Assembly (NCBI RefSeq): GCF_016031635.1
Contig: NZ_JACEGD010000004.1
Coordinates: 1 to 64,000 of the forward strand
DNA length: 64,000 nucleotides
DNA from: Bradyrhizobium diversitatis
GTDB lineage: Bacteria; Pseudomonadota; Alphaproteobacteria; Rhizobiales; Xanthobacteraceae
Reading direction: 5' to 3'
The notes beneath the pieces are model-generated. The model did no database searches, had not been told where the DNA came from, and saw only the letters and a program-made list of their open reading frames with translations. Position 1 is the stretch's first letter. Each line of letters starts with the position of its first letter. Made by a program: the position numbers and the translations under genes. Positions 54,503 through 64,000 of the stretch are shown in pieces.

Positions 54503-55407
54503 GCAGTCCCGCCCTCGTCAGACATCCCGAGGATAGCATGCCGGCAACAGCCATTGCAGAGGCGAGCCGCGCGCCCGCCGCCACGCCGCTCGCAACCCCG
54601 GCCTCCTTCGGTACGATCGCGCTGCGCTGGTACCGGCTCAACCAGGGCCGGCTGCGCGCCACCGCGATCGGCATCGCCTCGCTGATCGCCTTCCTCCTGG
54701 TCTGGCATCTGCTCACGACCTATCGCGTCGTGTTCTTCGTGCGCTTCACCAACGTGCCCTCGCCGCTCGCGGTCTATGCGAGCTTCACCACGGCGATCCA
54801 CGACCCCAAATTCCTGATGCATATCCTGCTGAGCTGCCGGCGCATCTTCATCGGCTTCTCACTCGCAGCCATCGTCGGCGTGCCGCTCGGCCTGATCATG
54901 GGGCGATTCAAGCTGGTGCACGAGGTGATCTTCCCGGTCGCCGAAGTGCTGCGGCCGATCCCGGCGATCGCCTGGGTGCCGATGGCCATCATGCTGTGGC
55001 CGACCAACGAGCAGAGCATCGTATTCATCACCTTCCTCGGCTCGTTCTTCCCAGTCCTGGTCAACACGCTGCACGGCATGTCGCTGGTCGATCCCGTTCT
55101 GGTTCGCGCCGCGCAATGTCTCGGTGCGCGCGAGCGGTCGATCTTCCGCGAGGTGTATTTTCCGGCCTCGCTGCCGCACATTTTTACCGGCCTTACCGTC
55201 GGCATGGGCGTCGCATGGGTGTCGCTGATTGCTGCCGAGATGATCTCCGGTCAGTACGGTATCGGCTACTTCACCTGGGAGGCGTATTCGCTGGTCCAGT
55301 ATGCCGACATCGCGCTCGGCATGATCGCAATCGGCGTGCTCGGTCTCGGATCGAGCCTGCTTATCAGGGGCGCGGGCCAGTTGGTGATGCCGTGGAGGTC
55401 GACATGA
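54499..55407 (+). CDS. Sulfonate/taurine-type ABC permease
   Basis: The product is 302 aa. It has the SsuC/TauC/NrtB features: RIFIGFSLAAIVGVPLGLIM, RPIPAIAWVPMAIMLW, and the EAA loop VRAAQCLGARERSIFREVYF. Six membrane spans are visible. The GTG start at 54499 overlaps the binding-protein stop (GTGA). It completes the importer with the ATPase, which overlaps it by 4 bp. Confidence 0.9.
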   Translation: MSSPALVRHPEDSMPATAIAEASRAPAATPLATPASFGTIALRWYRLNQGRLRATAIGIASLIAFLLVWHLLTTYRVVFFVRFTNVPSPLAVYASFTTAIHDPKFLMHILLSCRRIFIGFSLAAIVGVPLGLIMGRFKLVHEVIFPVAEVLRPIPAIAWVPMAIMLWPTNEQSIVFITFLGSFFPVLVNTLHGMSLVDPVLVRAAQCLGARERSIFREVYFPASLPHIFTGLTVGMGVAWVSLIAAEMISGQYGIGYFTWEAYSLVQYADIALGMIAIGVLGLGSSLLIRGAGQLVMPWRST

Positions 55408-56276
55408 GCGAGGTGCTTGCGAATACGTCGAAAGGCCACATCGAGGTCAGGAACTTCTCCCTCGCCTACGAGACGATCGAGGGACCCGTTCAGGCCGTCA
55501 CTGATACGCAAATCCATGTGAGGCCCGGCGAGTTCGTCTCGATCGTCGGCCCCTCCGGCTGCGGAAAATCGACGCTGCTGAACGCGGTCGCAGGCTTCCT
55601 CAAGCCGACAACGGGCATCGTCACCGTCGATGGCGACCGCGTCAACGGCCCCAGCGCCGAACGCGGCATGGTGTTCCAGCAATATTCACTGTTCCCCTGG
55701 AAGACCGTGCGGGAGAACGTCGAGTTCGGCCTGAAGATGCGCGGCATGCCACGCTCGCAGCGCGAACGCGCCGCGCGCACGCTGCTGGGGCTCGCGGGGC
55801 TCGAGGCGTTCGAGAAGCACTATCCGGAAAAGCTGTCCGGCGGCATGAAGCAGCGCGTCGGCATCGTCCGCGCGCTCGCTACGGGACCGAAGGTCCTGCT
55901 GCTGGATGAGCCCTTCGGCGCGCTCGACGCGCAGACCCGCGTCATCATGCAGCAGATCCTCACCAACATGTGGCAGCGGCTGAAGATTTCGGTGCTGTTC
56001 GTCACCCACGATATCGACGAGGCGATCTTCCTCTCCGACCGCGTCTACTGCATGACCGCGCGGCCCGGCTCGATCAAGGCGGAAATCCCGATCCCGCTGG
56101 AGCGGCCGCGGCAGCAATCGATGATGATGTCGTCGGAGTTCCTGGCGCTTCGCCGCGGGCTGATGTCGCTGATCCGCGAGGAAAGCCTGAAAGCGATGGG
56201 CGGCGAGATCAACGACATGGGCATGCAGGGGCTGAACATCGAGCTGCATGGGCATTCGCTCGCGGATGTGATCTAG
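55404..56276 (+). CDS. Sulfonate/taurine-type ABC ATPase
   Basis: The product is 290 aa. Walker A GPSGCGKST lies at about 49-57, the signature KLSGGMKQRVGIVRAL, Walker B LLLDEPFGALD, and the switch His in FVTHDIDEAIFLSDR. This is the SsuB/TauB/NrtD class. It has a longer C-terminal tail (MGGEINDMGMQGLNIELHGH) than is usual. It is the last gene of the operon. Confidence 0.9.
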   Translation: MSEVLANTSKGHIEVRNFSLAYETIEGPVQAVTDTQIHVRPGEFVSIVGPSGCGKSTLLNAVAGFLKPTTGIVTVDGDRVNGPSAERGMVFQQYSLFPWKTVRENVEFGLKMRGMPRSQRERAARTLLGLAGLEAFEKHYPEKLSGGMKQRVGIVRALATGPKVLLLDEPFGALDAQTRVIMQQILTNMWQRLKISVLFVTHDIDEAIFLSDRVYCMTARPGSIKAEIPIPLERPRQQSMMMSSEFLALRRGLMSLIREESLKAMGGEINDMGMQGLNIELHGHSLADVI

Positions 56277-56408
56277 GCGCCGCCGATACATTAGATTTCG
56301 CAGGGCAGGCGAAGCGAAGCGTGCCCACCATCCTCACCACGAATGTGGATCCACGGGCGGGCACGATGCATTCGCGCCTTTGCCCACCGTAGGGCTGTTT
56401 TGTTCTAA

Positions 56409-57467
56409 TCACTTAAACCAATGCACCAGCGCGAGGCTGATGCCGAGCAACAGCAGCAGCGAGAGCGTGACGGCTGCCGTCACCCTGCCTCCGACATTGG
56501 CAAGCACACGGACGTCGACACCTAGCCCGAGTGCGGCCATCGACACCACGGTGAGAAAACCGGTGATCTTCGTCACGGGACCGACCACCGTCGCCGGCAC
56601 GATCTCGAGCGAGCGCAGGGTCGCCAACGCGAGAAAGCCGAGGATGAACCACGGGACCAGGCGGAAAAAGCCGACATTGGTCTTCTTGGCATCGGCCTGC
56701 CAGCGCGAGGCGACCAGCGACAAGCCAACGACGACGGGCCCGAGCATCAGGACGCGCATCAGCTTGACCAGCGTGCCGATCTGGGTCGCGACGAGTCCGG
56801 CCGGCACCGTGGCGGCCAGAACCTGCGGCACAGCATAGACGGTGAGGCCCGCGAGGATGCCGTATTGCGTGGCCGACAATTGCAGCAGCGGGATCAGGAG
56901 CGGCAGGCCAAGCACCATCATCACGCCAAGGATGGCGGTGAAGGAGATCGAGGATGCGATCTCGTCGTTGTTGGCACCGATGATCGGCGCCACGGCAGCA
57001 ATCGCCGAATTCCCGCAAATCGAGTTGCCGCAGGCGATCAGGATCGACAGGCGTGTCGACAGACCCAACAGACGGCTGAGGCCGAAGGAGACACATAGCG
57101 CGATCACGACGACGGCCGCGATCGAGACGAGGAGCGCGATGCCCGAGGCGGCGATCGCGGCGAAGCTGATCGAGGCTCCCAGCAGCATGACCGCGACCTC
57201 GAGCAGCTGTTTTGCGCTGAAGGCGATCCCGGTCTGCCACCGGGGCGCCGGCTTCCAGAAACTGCGGAGCGCCATGCCGAGCAGGATCGCCATGACGAGC
57301 GCTTCGACATAGGGATGCTCGAACATACCCAACTCGGCGCGCTCCAGCAGGGCGGAGACGCCGGCGATCAGAACGCAAAGGAGAATGCCGGGAATCAGTG
57401 CCGCAATGCGGCTTGCGGCTGTGGCCGGCTTGGCGTCGGCCGGGCTGGATGCTTGATTCTGCGACAC
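56409..57467 (-). CDS. YeiH/UPF0324-family putative sulfate exporter
   Basis: The product is 352 aa with about ten membrane spans. The family hallmarks are LLGMALRSFWKPAPRWQTGI, SILIACGNSICGNSAIAAVA and MVLGLPLLIPLLQLSATQYG. The family is annotated as putative sulfate/sulfite-type exporter on weak grounds. It is convergent with the ABC operon, 132 bp away. If the locus releases sulfite or sulfate, an exporter would fit. Confidence 0.85.
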   Translation of the reverse strand: MSQNQASSPADAKPATAASRIAALIPGILLCVLIAGVSALLERAELGMFEHPYVEALVMAILLGMALRSFWKPAPRWQTGIAFSAKQLLEVAVMLLGASISFAAIAASGIALLVSIAAVVVIALCVSFGLSRLLGLSTRLSILIACGNSICGNSAIAAVAPIIGANNDEIASSISFTAILGVMMVLGLPLLIPLLQLSATQYGILAGLTVYAVPQVLAATVPAGLVATQIGTLVKLMRVLMLGPVVVGLSLVASRWQADAKKTNVGFFRLVPWFILGFLALATLRSLEIVPATVVGPVTKITGFLTVVSMAALGLGVDVRVLANVGGRVTAAVTLSLLLLLGISLALVHWFK

Positions 57468-57578
57468 AAATTTCTCCCTGAGGAGAAGGATTTATACGCA
57501 GCGCGGCCCGGGAGGGAAATAAGTTTTCGACATATCAGGTCCCGGGGGAGGTTCTATCCTCAGCCCGGACAACCAGCC

Positions 57579-57797
57579 TCAGAAGATCAGGCTCTTGGCG
57601 AGGGAAGCGACGCGGCTGAAGCCGTCATAGACGCCGGGCTCGAAGAAGGCGGCGCGGGCAAGCACGATACCAGCAACCAGCGACCAGAACAGTCCGGTGC
57701 CGGCACGCAGCAAGAGCTTCGACGTGCGCGACCGCGGCTGGGTGTCCGTCGCGGACACCATTTGCTCGCCGAAGGGTTCAAATCCGGTACGTTCCAT
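57579..57797 (-). CDS. Hypothetical small membrane protein
   Basis: The product is 72 aa if it starts at MERTGFEPFGEQM. It has one clear membrane span (LFWSLVAGIVLARAAFF). The frame is open up to 58028, but the extra part is low in conservation and overlaps the Liv ATPase region. No family recognised. It lies between the YeiH gene and livF. Confidence 0.45.
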   Translation of the reverse strand: MERTGFEPFGEQMVSATDTQPRSRTSKLLLRAGTGLFWSLVAGIVLARAAFFEPGVYDGFSRVASLAKSLIF

Positions 57798-57963
57798 GGC
57801 TCTGGCCAATCCATCAAATTCTGATGGGAATGTCGTCGTTTCGGCCGCAAACAGCAATGGAAGCGATTGGCGTTTTTGTCCTTGCGGAGGAAATCTCCTT
57901 CCGTCGGACGGGCGCGGAACGATAGTTTTCTTCTTCCGGCCTATTTGGACACTGGCACCCGAC

Positions 57964-58673
<710 letters not shown>

Positions 58674-58677
<4 letters not shown>

Positions 58678-59429
58678 GCGGCGGCTCCCGCATGCTCGGT
58701 GCCCAGATAGGCGTCGATCACGGCGCTGTTGTTGCGGATCTCGTCCGGCGTGCCGGTGGCGAGGATGCGGCCGTAGCACAGCACGACGATCTTGGGTGCG
58801 ATCTTGAACACGATGTCCATGTCGTGCTCGATGAAGACGACGGTGATCTTCTGGATCTCCCAGAGCTCGCGAACCTTGTCGATCATGCGCCAGCGCTCTT
58901 CCGGCCCCATGCCTGCGGTCGGCTCGTCCAGCAGCAGGACCTTCGGTTCGAGCACGAGCGCCAGCGCAATGTCGAGCAGCTTCTGGTCGCCATGCGATAG
59001 CGTCGCCGCGGTGCGATGACGCTTGCTCGCCAAACCCAGCAGCTCCATCACGTGCTCAGCGCGGTCGCGCGCTTCGGGCAAGGGAAAGCGCTTGTGCAGC
59101 ACCGCGGAAGTGCGCTGATCGGCGCTGACGGCGGCGAGCATGGTTTCCTCTACCGTCAGCGACTTAAAGATGCTCGCGACCTGGAAGGCGCGGCCGATAC
59201 CGTGTCGCACGATCTCGGGCGGTGAGCGGCCGGCAAGATCGACGCCGTCGAGCAGAACCTGGCCGGAATCCGGTTTCAAGGCGCCGGTGATCAGGTTGAA
59301 GAAGGTGCTCTTGCCTGCGCCATTCGGCCCGATCACGGCAGTGAGCGAGCCGTCGGGGAAGTCGAGCGAGACGTCGTTGGTCGCCTTCACGCCGCCGAAG
59401 GATTTTGCGAGGTTGCGGATCTCAAGCAT
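58674..59429 (-). CDS. livG: Branched-chain-type ABC ATPase LivG
   Basis: The product is 251 aa. Walker A GPNGAGKST lies at about 34-42, the signature LSHGDQKLLDIALALV (the LivG type with SHG), and Walker B LLLDEPTAGMGPEE. It resembles LivG-type ATPases of aromatic/amide importers by the HGDQ signature. The ATG at 59429 is preferred; the frame is open to 59552 through a palindromic element. It is the partner of LivF. Confidence 0.92.
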
Positions 59430-59457
59430 GGTGCGCCTCGCGCCGTTGTCCGGCAGC

Positions 59458-59536
59458 GTCATTCCAGGATGGTCCGTCAGGACCAGACCCGGAATCTCGA
59501 GATTCCGGGTTCGCACTTCGTGCGCGCCGGAATGAC
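59458..59536. repeat. GTCATTCC-ended element with perfect inner palindrome
   Basis: The outer ends are GTCATTCC (59458-59465) and GGAATGAC (59529-59536). The centre is a 24-bp perfect palindrome: ACCCGGAATCTC at 59487-59498 joined to GAGATTCCGGGT at 59499-59510. It lies in the gap between livM and livG, inside a likely polycistronic unit. Same class as 51951-52048. Confidence 0.85.
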
Positions 59537-59561
59537 TGCTCGATAGGTCCATCGCACATCG

Positions 59562-60581
59562 CTAGCGCTCCTCGCCCGTCTCGCGCCGATGCGCGTACCA
59601 TTCGGCGACGAAATCCAGGAGGCCCTTGCGCAAACCGAGCGCGAAAAACAGGATGACGACCCCAAGCACGATGCCGTGGTATTCGGTGAACCGCGTGACA
59701 GTATCGTTGAGCAGCAGCAACAGCACCGTGCCGACCATCGGACCAAGAAAAGTAGAGACGCCGCCAAGCATGTTGATGAAGATGCCCTCGCCCGAGATCG
59801 TCCAATAGGCGAATTCCGGATAGGCGCCCGACACGAACAGCGCCATCACCATGCCACCCATCGACGCGAACAGCGCGGCCAGCACGAACACGGTGAGTTT
59901 TGCGCGCCAGACGTCGATGCCGAGAAAGCTCGCGCGCGCGGCGTTGTCGCGGATCATGCGCAGCGTGTAGCCGAACGGCGATTGTGCGATCTGGCGCATC
60001 GCGAGCAGGCCGAGGATGAGCAGCGCGCAGCTCGTGACATAGAGATGGACATGATTGGACAGATCGATGCCGAGAAAGACGGGCCGCGGGATGCCGCCGC
60101 GCAGGCCCTGATCGCCGCCGGTGAACGAGGCCCAGGACAGGATGGTCGAGTGGATCAGCATCTGGAAGGCGAGCGTGACGAAGGCGAAATAGATCTCCTT
60201 CAGCCGCACGCAGATCGCGCCGATGATTGTCGCAAAGACCGCCGTGATGGCCAATGTCGCGACGAAAGCCGCCGGGATCGGCACGCCGAGCTTCTGCATG
60301 ATCAGGCCGAAGCTGTAGGCACCAAGGCCAAAGAACATGCCGTGCCCGAACGAAGTCAGCCCGGTGTAGCCGACGAGGAGGTTAAGCGAGGTCGCGAACA
60401 GACCATAGGCCGAGCAGCGGATGACGAAATCGAGCAGCGCCTTGCTGCCGGTGAACAATGGTAGGCTCGCCAGCACGGCGAAAGCGATCAGCGCGATCAG
60501 CACGTCGCGATAGCGTTGCAGCACGGCACCGCTGCGCACCGGCACCAGGGTTTGCGCGCGTCCGGCCTCCAGCTCGGTCAT
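59562..60581 (-). CDS. livM: Branched-chain-type ABC permease LivM
   Basis: The product is 339 aa with about ten spans, typical LivM (NLLVGYTGLTSFGHGMFFGL, then RDNAARASFLGIDVWRAKLT). The ATG at 60581 overlaps the livH stop by 4 bp. With LivH it forms the channel. The palindromic element lies just after it. Confidence 0.9.
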   Translation of the reverse strand: MTELEAGRAQTLVPVRSGAVLQRYRDVLIALIAFAVLASLPLFTGSKALLDFVIRCSAYGLFATSLNLLVGYTGLTSFGHGMFFGLGAYSFGLIMQKLGVPIPAAFVATLAITAVFATIIGAICVRLKEIYFAFVTLAFQMLIHSTILSWASFTGGDQGLRGGIPRPVFLGIDLSNHVHLYVTSCALLILGLLAMRQIAQSPFGYTLRMIRDNAARASFLGIDVWRAKLTVFVLAALFASMGGMVMALFVSGAYPEFAYWTISGEGIFINMLGGVSTFLGPMVGTVLLLLLNDTVTRFTEYHGIVLGVVILFFALGLRKGLLDFVAEWYAHRRETGEER

Positions 60582-61480
60582 GCCGCCTCCTTGCCGAACA
60601 GGCCGGTGGGCTTTGAGACCAGCACGATCACCATGAACAGATACATCAGGCCTTCCGTGAACAGGGGAAAACCGAGCGACCCGAAAGAACGGATCAGGCC
60701 GAGCAGCAGCGCGCCGATCAGCGCGCCCAGGATCGAGCCCATGCCGCCGATCACGGTGACGATGAAAGACTCGATCAACACCGAGAAGCCCATGCCGGGA
60801 GTCAGCGAGCGCACCGGCGCTGCGAGCGCCCCGGCAAGGCCCGCCAGCATGCCGCCAAGTGCGAACACGCCGCCATAGATCAGGCCGGTGTTGATGCCGA
60901 GCGCCGAGACCATGCCGGGATTGTGCGCGGCCGCGCGGATCACCTTGCCGATGCGGCTGCGCGACAGGCCGATGCCGAGCACGATGGCGGCGAGAAGCGC
61001 GACACCGATCAGCAGCAGATAGTAAGGCGGCACCACGCCGCCGGCGATGAACAGCGGCATCACTTGGAAGGCCGCCGGCATGCCCATCGCCTTGAACTCG
61101 GGCCCCCAGATGATGCGCACGACGTCGTCGAAGATCAGCACGAAGGCGTAGCAGACGAGGAGCTGCATCAAGACGTCGGCGCCATAGACGCGGCTCATGA
61201 AGACACGCTCGAAGATCAGGCCGAGAACCGCGGTGCCGGCCGCGCCCGCGAGCATCGCCAGCGCAAAACTGCCGGTGAGCTGATAGGCCGTCATCGCGAA
61301 ATAGGCGCCGAACATATAGAAGGCGCCGTGGCTGAAATTGACCACCTTGAGCACGCCGAAAATCAGCGTCAGCCCGACGGCGACGAGGAACAGCAGCATG
61401 CCTATGATAAGGCCGCTGGTGGTTTGCGTCACCAGGCACGCGGAACTGGAGAGACAGCCGGCAAGCGCATCGAGATCCAC
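60578..61480 (-). CDS. livH: Branched-chain-type ABC permease LivH
   Basis: The product is 300 aa with about eight spans. LivH blocks are LIFGVLKVVNFSHGAFYMFG and VIRAAAHNPGMVSALGINTG. It starts with a GTG at 61480, as the frame has no ATG near it. It lies 87 bp after the binding-protein gene. Confidence 0.9.
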   Translation of the reverse strand: MDLDALAGCLSSSACLVTQTTSGLIIGMLLFLVAVGLTLIFGVLKVVNFSHGAFYMFGAYFAMTAYQLTGSFALAMLAGAAGTAVLGLIFERVFMSRVYGADVLMQLLVCYAFVLIFDDVVRIIWGPEFKAMGMPAAFQVMPLFIAGGVVPPYYLLLIGVALLAAIVLGIGLSRSRIGKVIRAAAHNPGMVSALGINTGLIYGGVFALGGMLAGLAGALAAPVRSLTPGMGFSVLIESFIVTVIGGMGSILGALIGALLLGLIRSFGSLGFPLFTEGLMYLFMVIVLVSKPTGLFGKEAA

Positions 61481-61567
61481 GGGAGCACTTTCATTGCGAC
61501 GCGCCTGACACGGCGCCGAAGAGGAAACGACGGCGGAGACGGTCGTCCGTCCCCGCCGTTTGCGCGA

Positions 61568-62827
61568 TCAGGTATAGCCCTTGCTCTTCTTCCACTCGGC
61601 TTCCAGCTCGAAGATGGTCTTCCAGTCCCCGGCCTTGACCTCGGGCACGTATGGCTCCTGTGGGATCGTCGTGCCCCAGCCGATGGCGTAGCCGACGAGG
61701 GTGTGATCGTCGCCGCGCATGGTCACGGTGCCGTCGGCACCGAACGGGCACTTGATGGTGAGGCCCTTCAGGACTTCGGCGATCTTCTTGCCGTCGGCCG
61801 AGTTCGCCTTCTTCGCAGCTTCCGCCATCAGCATGATTGCGGTGGCATTCTCCCACGACCAGTTGGTCGGATATTCATTGAACTTTGCCTTGTAGGCATC
61901 GCCCCAGGCAGCATTCTCCGGCGTGGTCGGGAAGGTCTTGATGTAACGGTTGCCGGAGTGGATGCCCTTGGGCAGGTTCTTCACCACGGTGAGCGCAGTG
62001 TAGTCAGCCATATTGACCGCGAACACTTCCATCTGGCCGAACATCGCGTAGATGTTGGCCTGGTCGATATAGGAGGTGAGATCGCCGCCCCACAGGCAGG
62101 AATAGAGCGCCTGGGGTTTGGCTTGCAGGATCTTCGTCACCACCTCGGTGTAGTCAGGCTGGAACAGCTTCGGCCAGGACTCGCTGATGATCTCGACCTC
62201 GGGCGCGAAGCGCTTCAGGTACAGCGTGAACTCCGCCGTGGTGTCGCGGCCATAGGCATAATCCGGCGAGCAGGTCGCCCATTTCTTCAAGCCCTTCGCC
62301 TTGGCGATCGCCGCGGCATAGCTGCCGCCGACGATGGAGTCGTGCACGCCCTGCCGCGCGGTACGGAACGCGTTGGGAATGCGCTGCTTGGGATCGGCGG
62401 TCAGCGCCGAGGTCTCCGAATTGGTGTGAATGCAGAAGACGCCGAGATCGCGCGCGACCTCGTGCACCGCGAAGGCGCCGGAGGAGGCTTCGGCGTCGAT
62501 CACGAGCTCGCAGCCGTCGGTGTTGACGAGCTCACGCGCGACGCGGGCGGCTTCCTGCGGCTGGCCCTTGGAGTCGCGGATCACCATCTCGATCTGCCGG
62601 CCGGCGAGCCCGCCGGCGGCGTTGACCTTCTCGACCTCGAGCATCACGGCATTGCGCGAGGACGTGCCGAGCTGCGCGACGCGGCCCGACAGGATCGTCG
62701 GCATTCCGATCTTGATGGTCTTGGCTTGCGCACGCGCCACCCAGGGCGCGGCAACACTCATCGCACCGGCGCCCATCAGCGCCAGTGTTGAACGGCGGCT
62801 GATGCCCGGCGTGCGGGTCCTCGTCAT
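61568..62827 (-). CDS. livK: Branched-chain-type ABC substrate-binding protein
   Basis: The product is 419 aa with a Tat-type signal (SRRSTLALMGAGAMSVAAPW). The mature part shows the type I periplasmic-binding fold: TIKIGMPTILSGRVAQLGTS, VEKVNAAGGLAGRQIEMVIR, and VIDAEASSGAFAVHEVARDL. The purine-rich GGGAGGGGAGA just before the ATG at 62827 is a strong ribosome-binding site. The ligand is probably an amino acid, amide or aromatic acid; the divergent acyl-CoA ligase points to the last. Confidence 0.88.
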   Translation of the reverse strand: MTRTRTPGISRRSTLALMGAGAMSVAAPWVARAQAKTIKIGMPTILSGRVAQLGTSSRNAVMLEVEKVNAAGGLAGRQIEMVIRDSKGQPQEAARVARELVNTDGCELVIDAEASSGAFAVHEVARDLGVFCIHTNSETSALTADPKQRIPNAFRTARQGVHDSIVGGSYAAAIAKAKGLKKWATCSPDYAYGRDTTAEFTLYLKRFAPEVEIISESWPKLFQPDYTEVVTKILQAKPQALYSCLWGGDLTSYIDQANIYAMFGQMEVFAVNMADYTALTVVKNLPKGIHSGNRYIKTFPTTPENAAWGDAYKAKFNEYPTNWSWENATAIMLMAEAAKKANSADGKKIAEVLKGLTIKCPFGADGTVTMRGDDHTLVGYAIGWGTTIPQEPYVPEVKAGDWKTIFELEAEWKKSKGYT

Positions 62828-63000
62828 TCTCCCCTCCCTCTTTCGGGTCGGCGTTTCCTGATCCCTGTCGGAGATCGTCTTGTCTCCGTCTCTCGAAGGA
62901 TTTCAGAGGTAGGGGGGTGACGTCAAGCCAAAGATGAATTACGAGTCAGAATTCATCAGGGAAGGAGACGAGGCTAGGAATCGGCCCGAAGCCAGCGAAA

Positions 63001-64000
63001 ATGATCAATCTATCGAGCTTCATCGTCTTTCATGCCCGACGCACGCCGGCGCGGCCCGCGCTGAAATATCGCGGCGAAGAGATTTCCTACGCGGTCCTTG
63101 ATGCACGCGTCCGCAAGGTCGCCGGGTGGCTCGCCGCGCAGGGCATCGGCCCCGGCGATGTCGTGGCCGTACTGATGAAGAACAGCGCGGCGTTCCTGGA
63201 ACTGGTGTTTGCCGCCAGTCATCTCGGCGCAATCTTCTTGCCGATCAACTTCCGTCTCTCGCGCGACGAGGTCGGCTACATCGTCGGCAATGCCGGCGCG
63301 CGCCTGCTGATCGTCGATGAAGAGCTGGCAGCGAATGCCGCGGGCGCCAAGAGTGTCGTGCTCGATGAAGCCGCGCAGCACAGCGTCATGCGTCTCGCGA
63401 GCAGCGCTGCACCCGCGCCGATGCATCCGCGCCAGCCATCGGACCTGATGCGGCTGATGTACACGTCGGGCACGACCGACCGCCCCAAGGGCGTGATGCT
63501 CTCTTACGATAATTTGTACTGGAAGTCCGCCGACCAGGCGATTGCGCTCGGCCTCGGTGCCGAGACGCGGCTTCTCGTCGTCGGTCCGCTCTATCACGTC
63601 GGTGCACTCGATCTGCCGGGCATCGCCGTGCTCTGGCATGGCGGCTTCATCCGCATCGAACGCAATTTCGAGCCGGAGACGGCGCTTGCGGCGATCGCCG
63701 AGGACAGGCTCAACGCCGCCTGGTTCGCGCCGGTCATGACCACGGCGATGCTCACCTGTCCCACCCGCGATCGCTACGACGTCTCCAGCCTGACATGGGC
63801 TATCGGCGGCGGCGAGAAGACGCCGGAGTTGCGCATCCGCGCCTTCTCCGAATACTTCCGCAACGCGCGCTATATCGACGCCTATGGCCTCACCGAGACC
63901 GTCGGCGGCGACACCTTCATGGAAGCCGGCCGCGAGATCGAGAAGATCGGCTCCACCGGCCGCGCCATTGCCCATGTCGAGATCGAGATCCGCGACGAGG
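63001..64000 (+). CDS. Acyl-CoA ligase (AMP-forming), N-terminal part
   Basis: The frame starts at the ATG at 63001 and runs off the window: 333 codons. The N-terminal fold (MINLSSFIVFHARRTPARPA, then LKYRGEEISYAVL) is that of AMP-dependent synthetases. The P-loop reads LMYTSGTTDRPKGVMLS, where the usual G after TSGTT is D, and the later block is DAYGLTETVGGDTF. It is divergent from the liv operon across 173 bp, so the pair likely takes up and activates a carboxylic acid. No strong Shine-Dalgarno is seen. Confidence 0.85.
   Translation, partial: MINLSSFIVFHARRTPARPALKYRGEEISYAVLDARVRKVAGWLAAQGIGPGDVVAVLMKNSAAFLELVFAASHLGAIFLPINFRLSRDEVGYIVGNAGARLLIVDEELAANAAGAKSVVLDEAAQHSVMRLASSAAPAPMHPRQPSDLMRLMYTSGTTDRPKGVMLSYDNLYWKSADQAIALGLGAETRLLVVGPLYHVGALDLPGIAVLWHGGFIRIERNFEPETALAAIAEDRLNAAWFAPVMTTAMLTCPTRDRYDVSSLTWAIGGGEKTPELRIRAFSEYFRNARYIDAYGLTETVGGDTFMEAGREIEKIGSTGRAIAHVEIEIRDE

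Noticed and set aside
60923..62791. Plus-strand frame of about 622 codons
   Set aside because: Antisense to livH and livK; composition only.

Overview
The window is GC-rich alphaproteobacterial chromosome, most likely Bradyrhizobium or a close relative. The pointers are the codon usage, the many overlapping sugar and amino-acid ABC operons, a norEFCBQD nitric oxide reductase cluster, and several palindromic intergenic elements of the type common in that group. I saw no tRNA, rRNA, CRISPR array or prophage. Most coding is on the minus strand.

Region by region: (1) 1-5.9 kb: the tail of an IS transposase lies against an operon (MDR-type oxidoreductase, secreted cupin, HbpS/GlcG-like protein, two Yellow/MRJP-family proteins). 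The last Yellow gene seems cut by the IS. A divergent LysR regulator and a carboxylesterase remnant follow. (2) 5.9-8 kb: a CorA-type metal transporter and a short CDF-like transporter. (3) 8.3-16.2 kb: an amidase plus a peptide-type (family 5) ABC transporter, with a divergent LysR gene. (4) 16.2-25.8 kb: a polyol/sugar locus with a four-gene ABC importer, SDR dehydrogenase, FGGY kinase, PfkB kinase, SorC regulator and HAD phosphatase. (5) 25.9-31.5 kb: norEFCBQD, with two CRP/FNR-type palindromes upstream of norE and norC. (6) 31.6-33.5 kb: an orphan FixJ-like response regulator and an AraC regulator. (7) 33.6-47.5 kb: two sugar importers (ChvE-GguAB and YtfQRT-YjfF), with galactose/arabinose 1-dehydrogenase, lactonase, mutarotase, a GntR regulator and an FAH-family dehydratase-like enzyme. 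Together they look like an oxidative galactose/arabinose route. (8) 47.6-57.5 kb: an unusual sulfur-type locus. It has a HEAT-repeat protein, a small ferredoxin, an AprA/FrdA-like flavoprotein, ferredoxin-NADP reductase, a DUF971 protein, a Crp-family regulator, a sulfonate/taurine-type ABC importer whose binding protein carries a NosL-like C-terminal domain, and a YeiH-type exporter. A shared 10-bp motif (CAACTAATYG-like) sits upstream of its transcription units. (9) 57.6-64 kb: a branched-chain-amino-acid-type ABC importer (LivFGMHK) divergent from an acyl-CoA ligase that runs off the window.

The best candidate for a poorly described system is region 8. It combines uptake, a flavoprotein/ferredoxin/Fpr electron chain, a dedicated regulator and a repeated operator-like motif. 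Its substrate cannot be told from sequence alone. Everything here is by eye from sequence; no searches were run.
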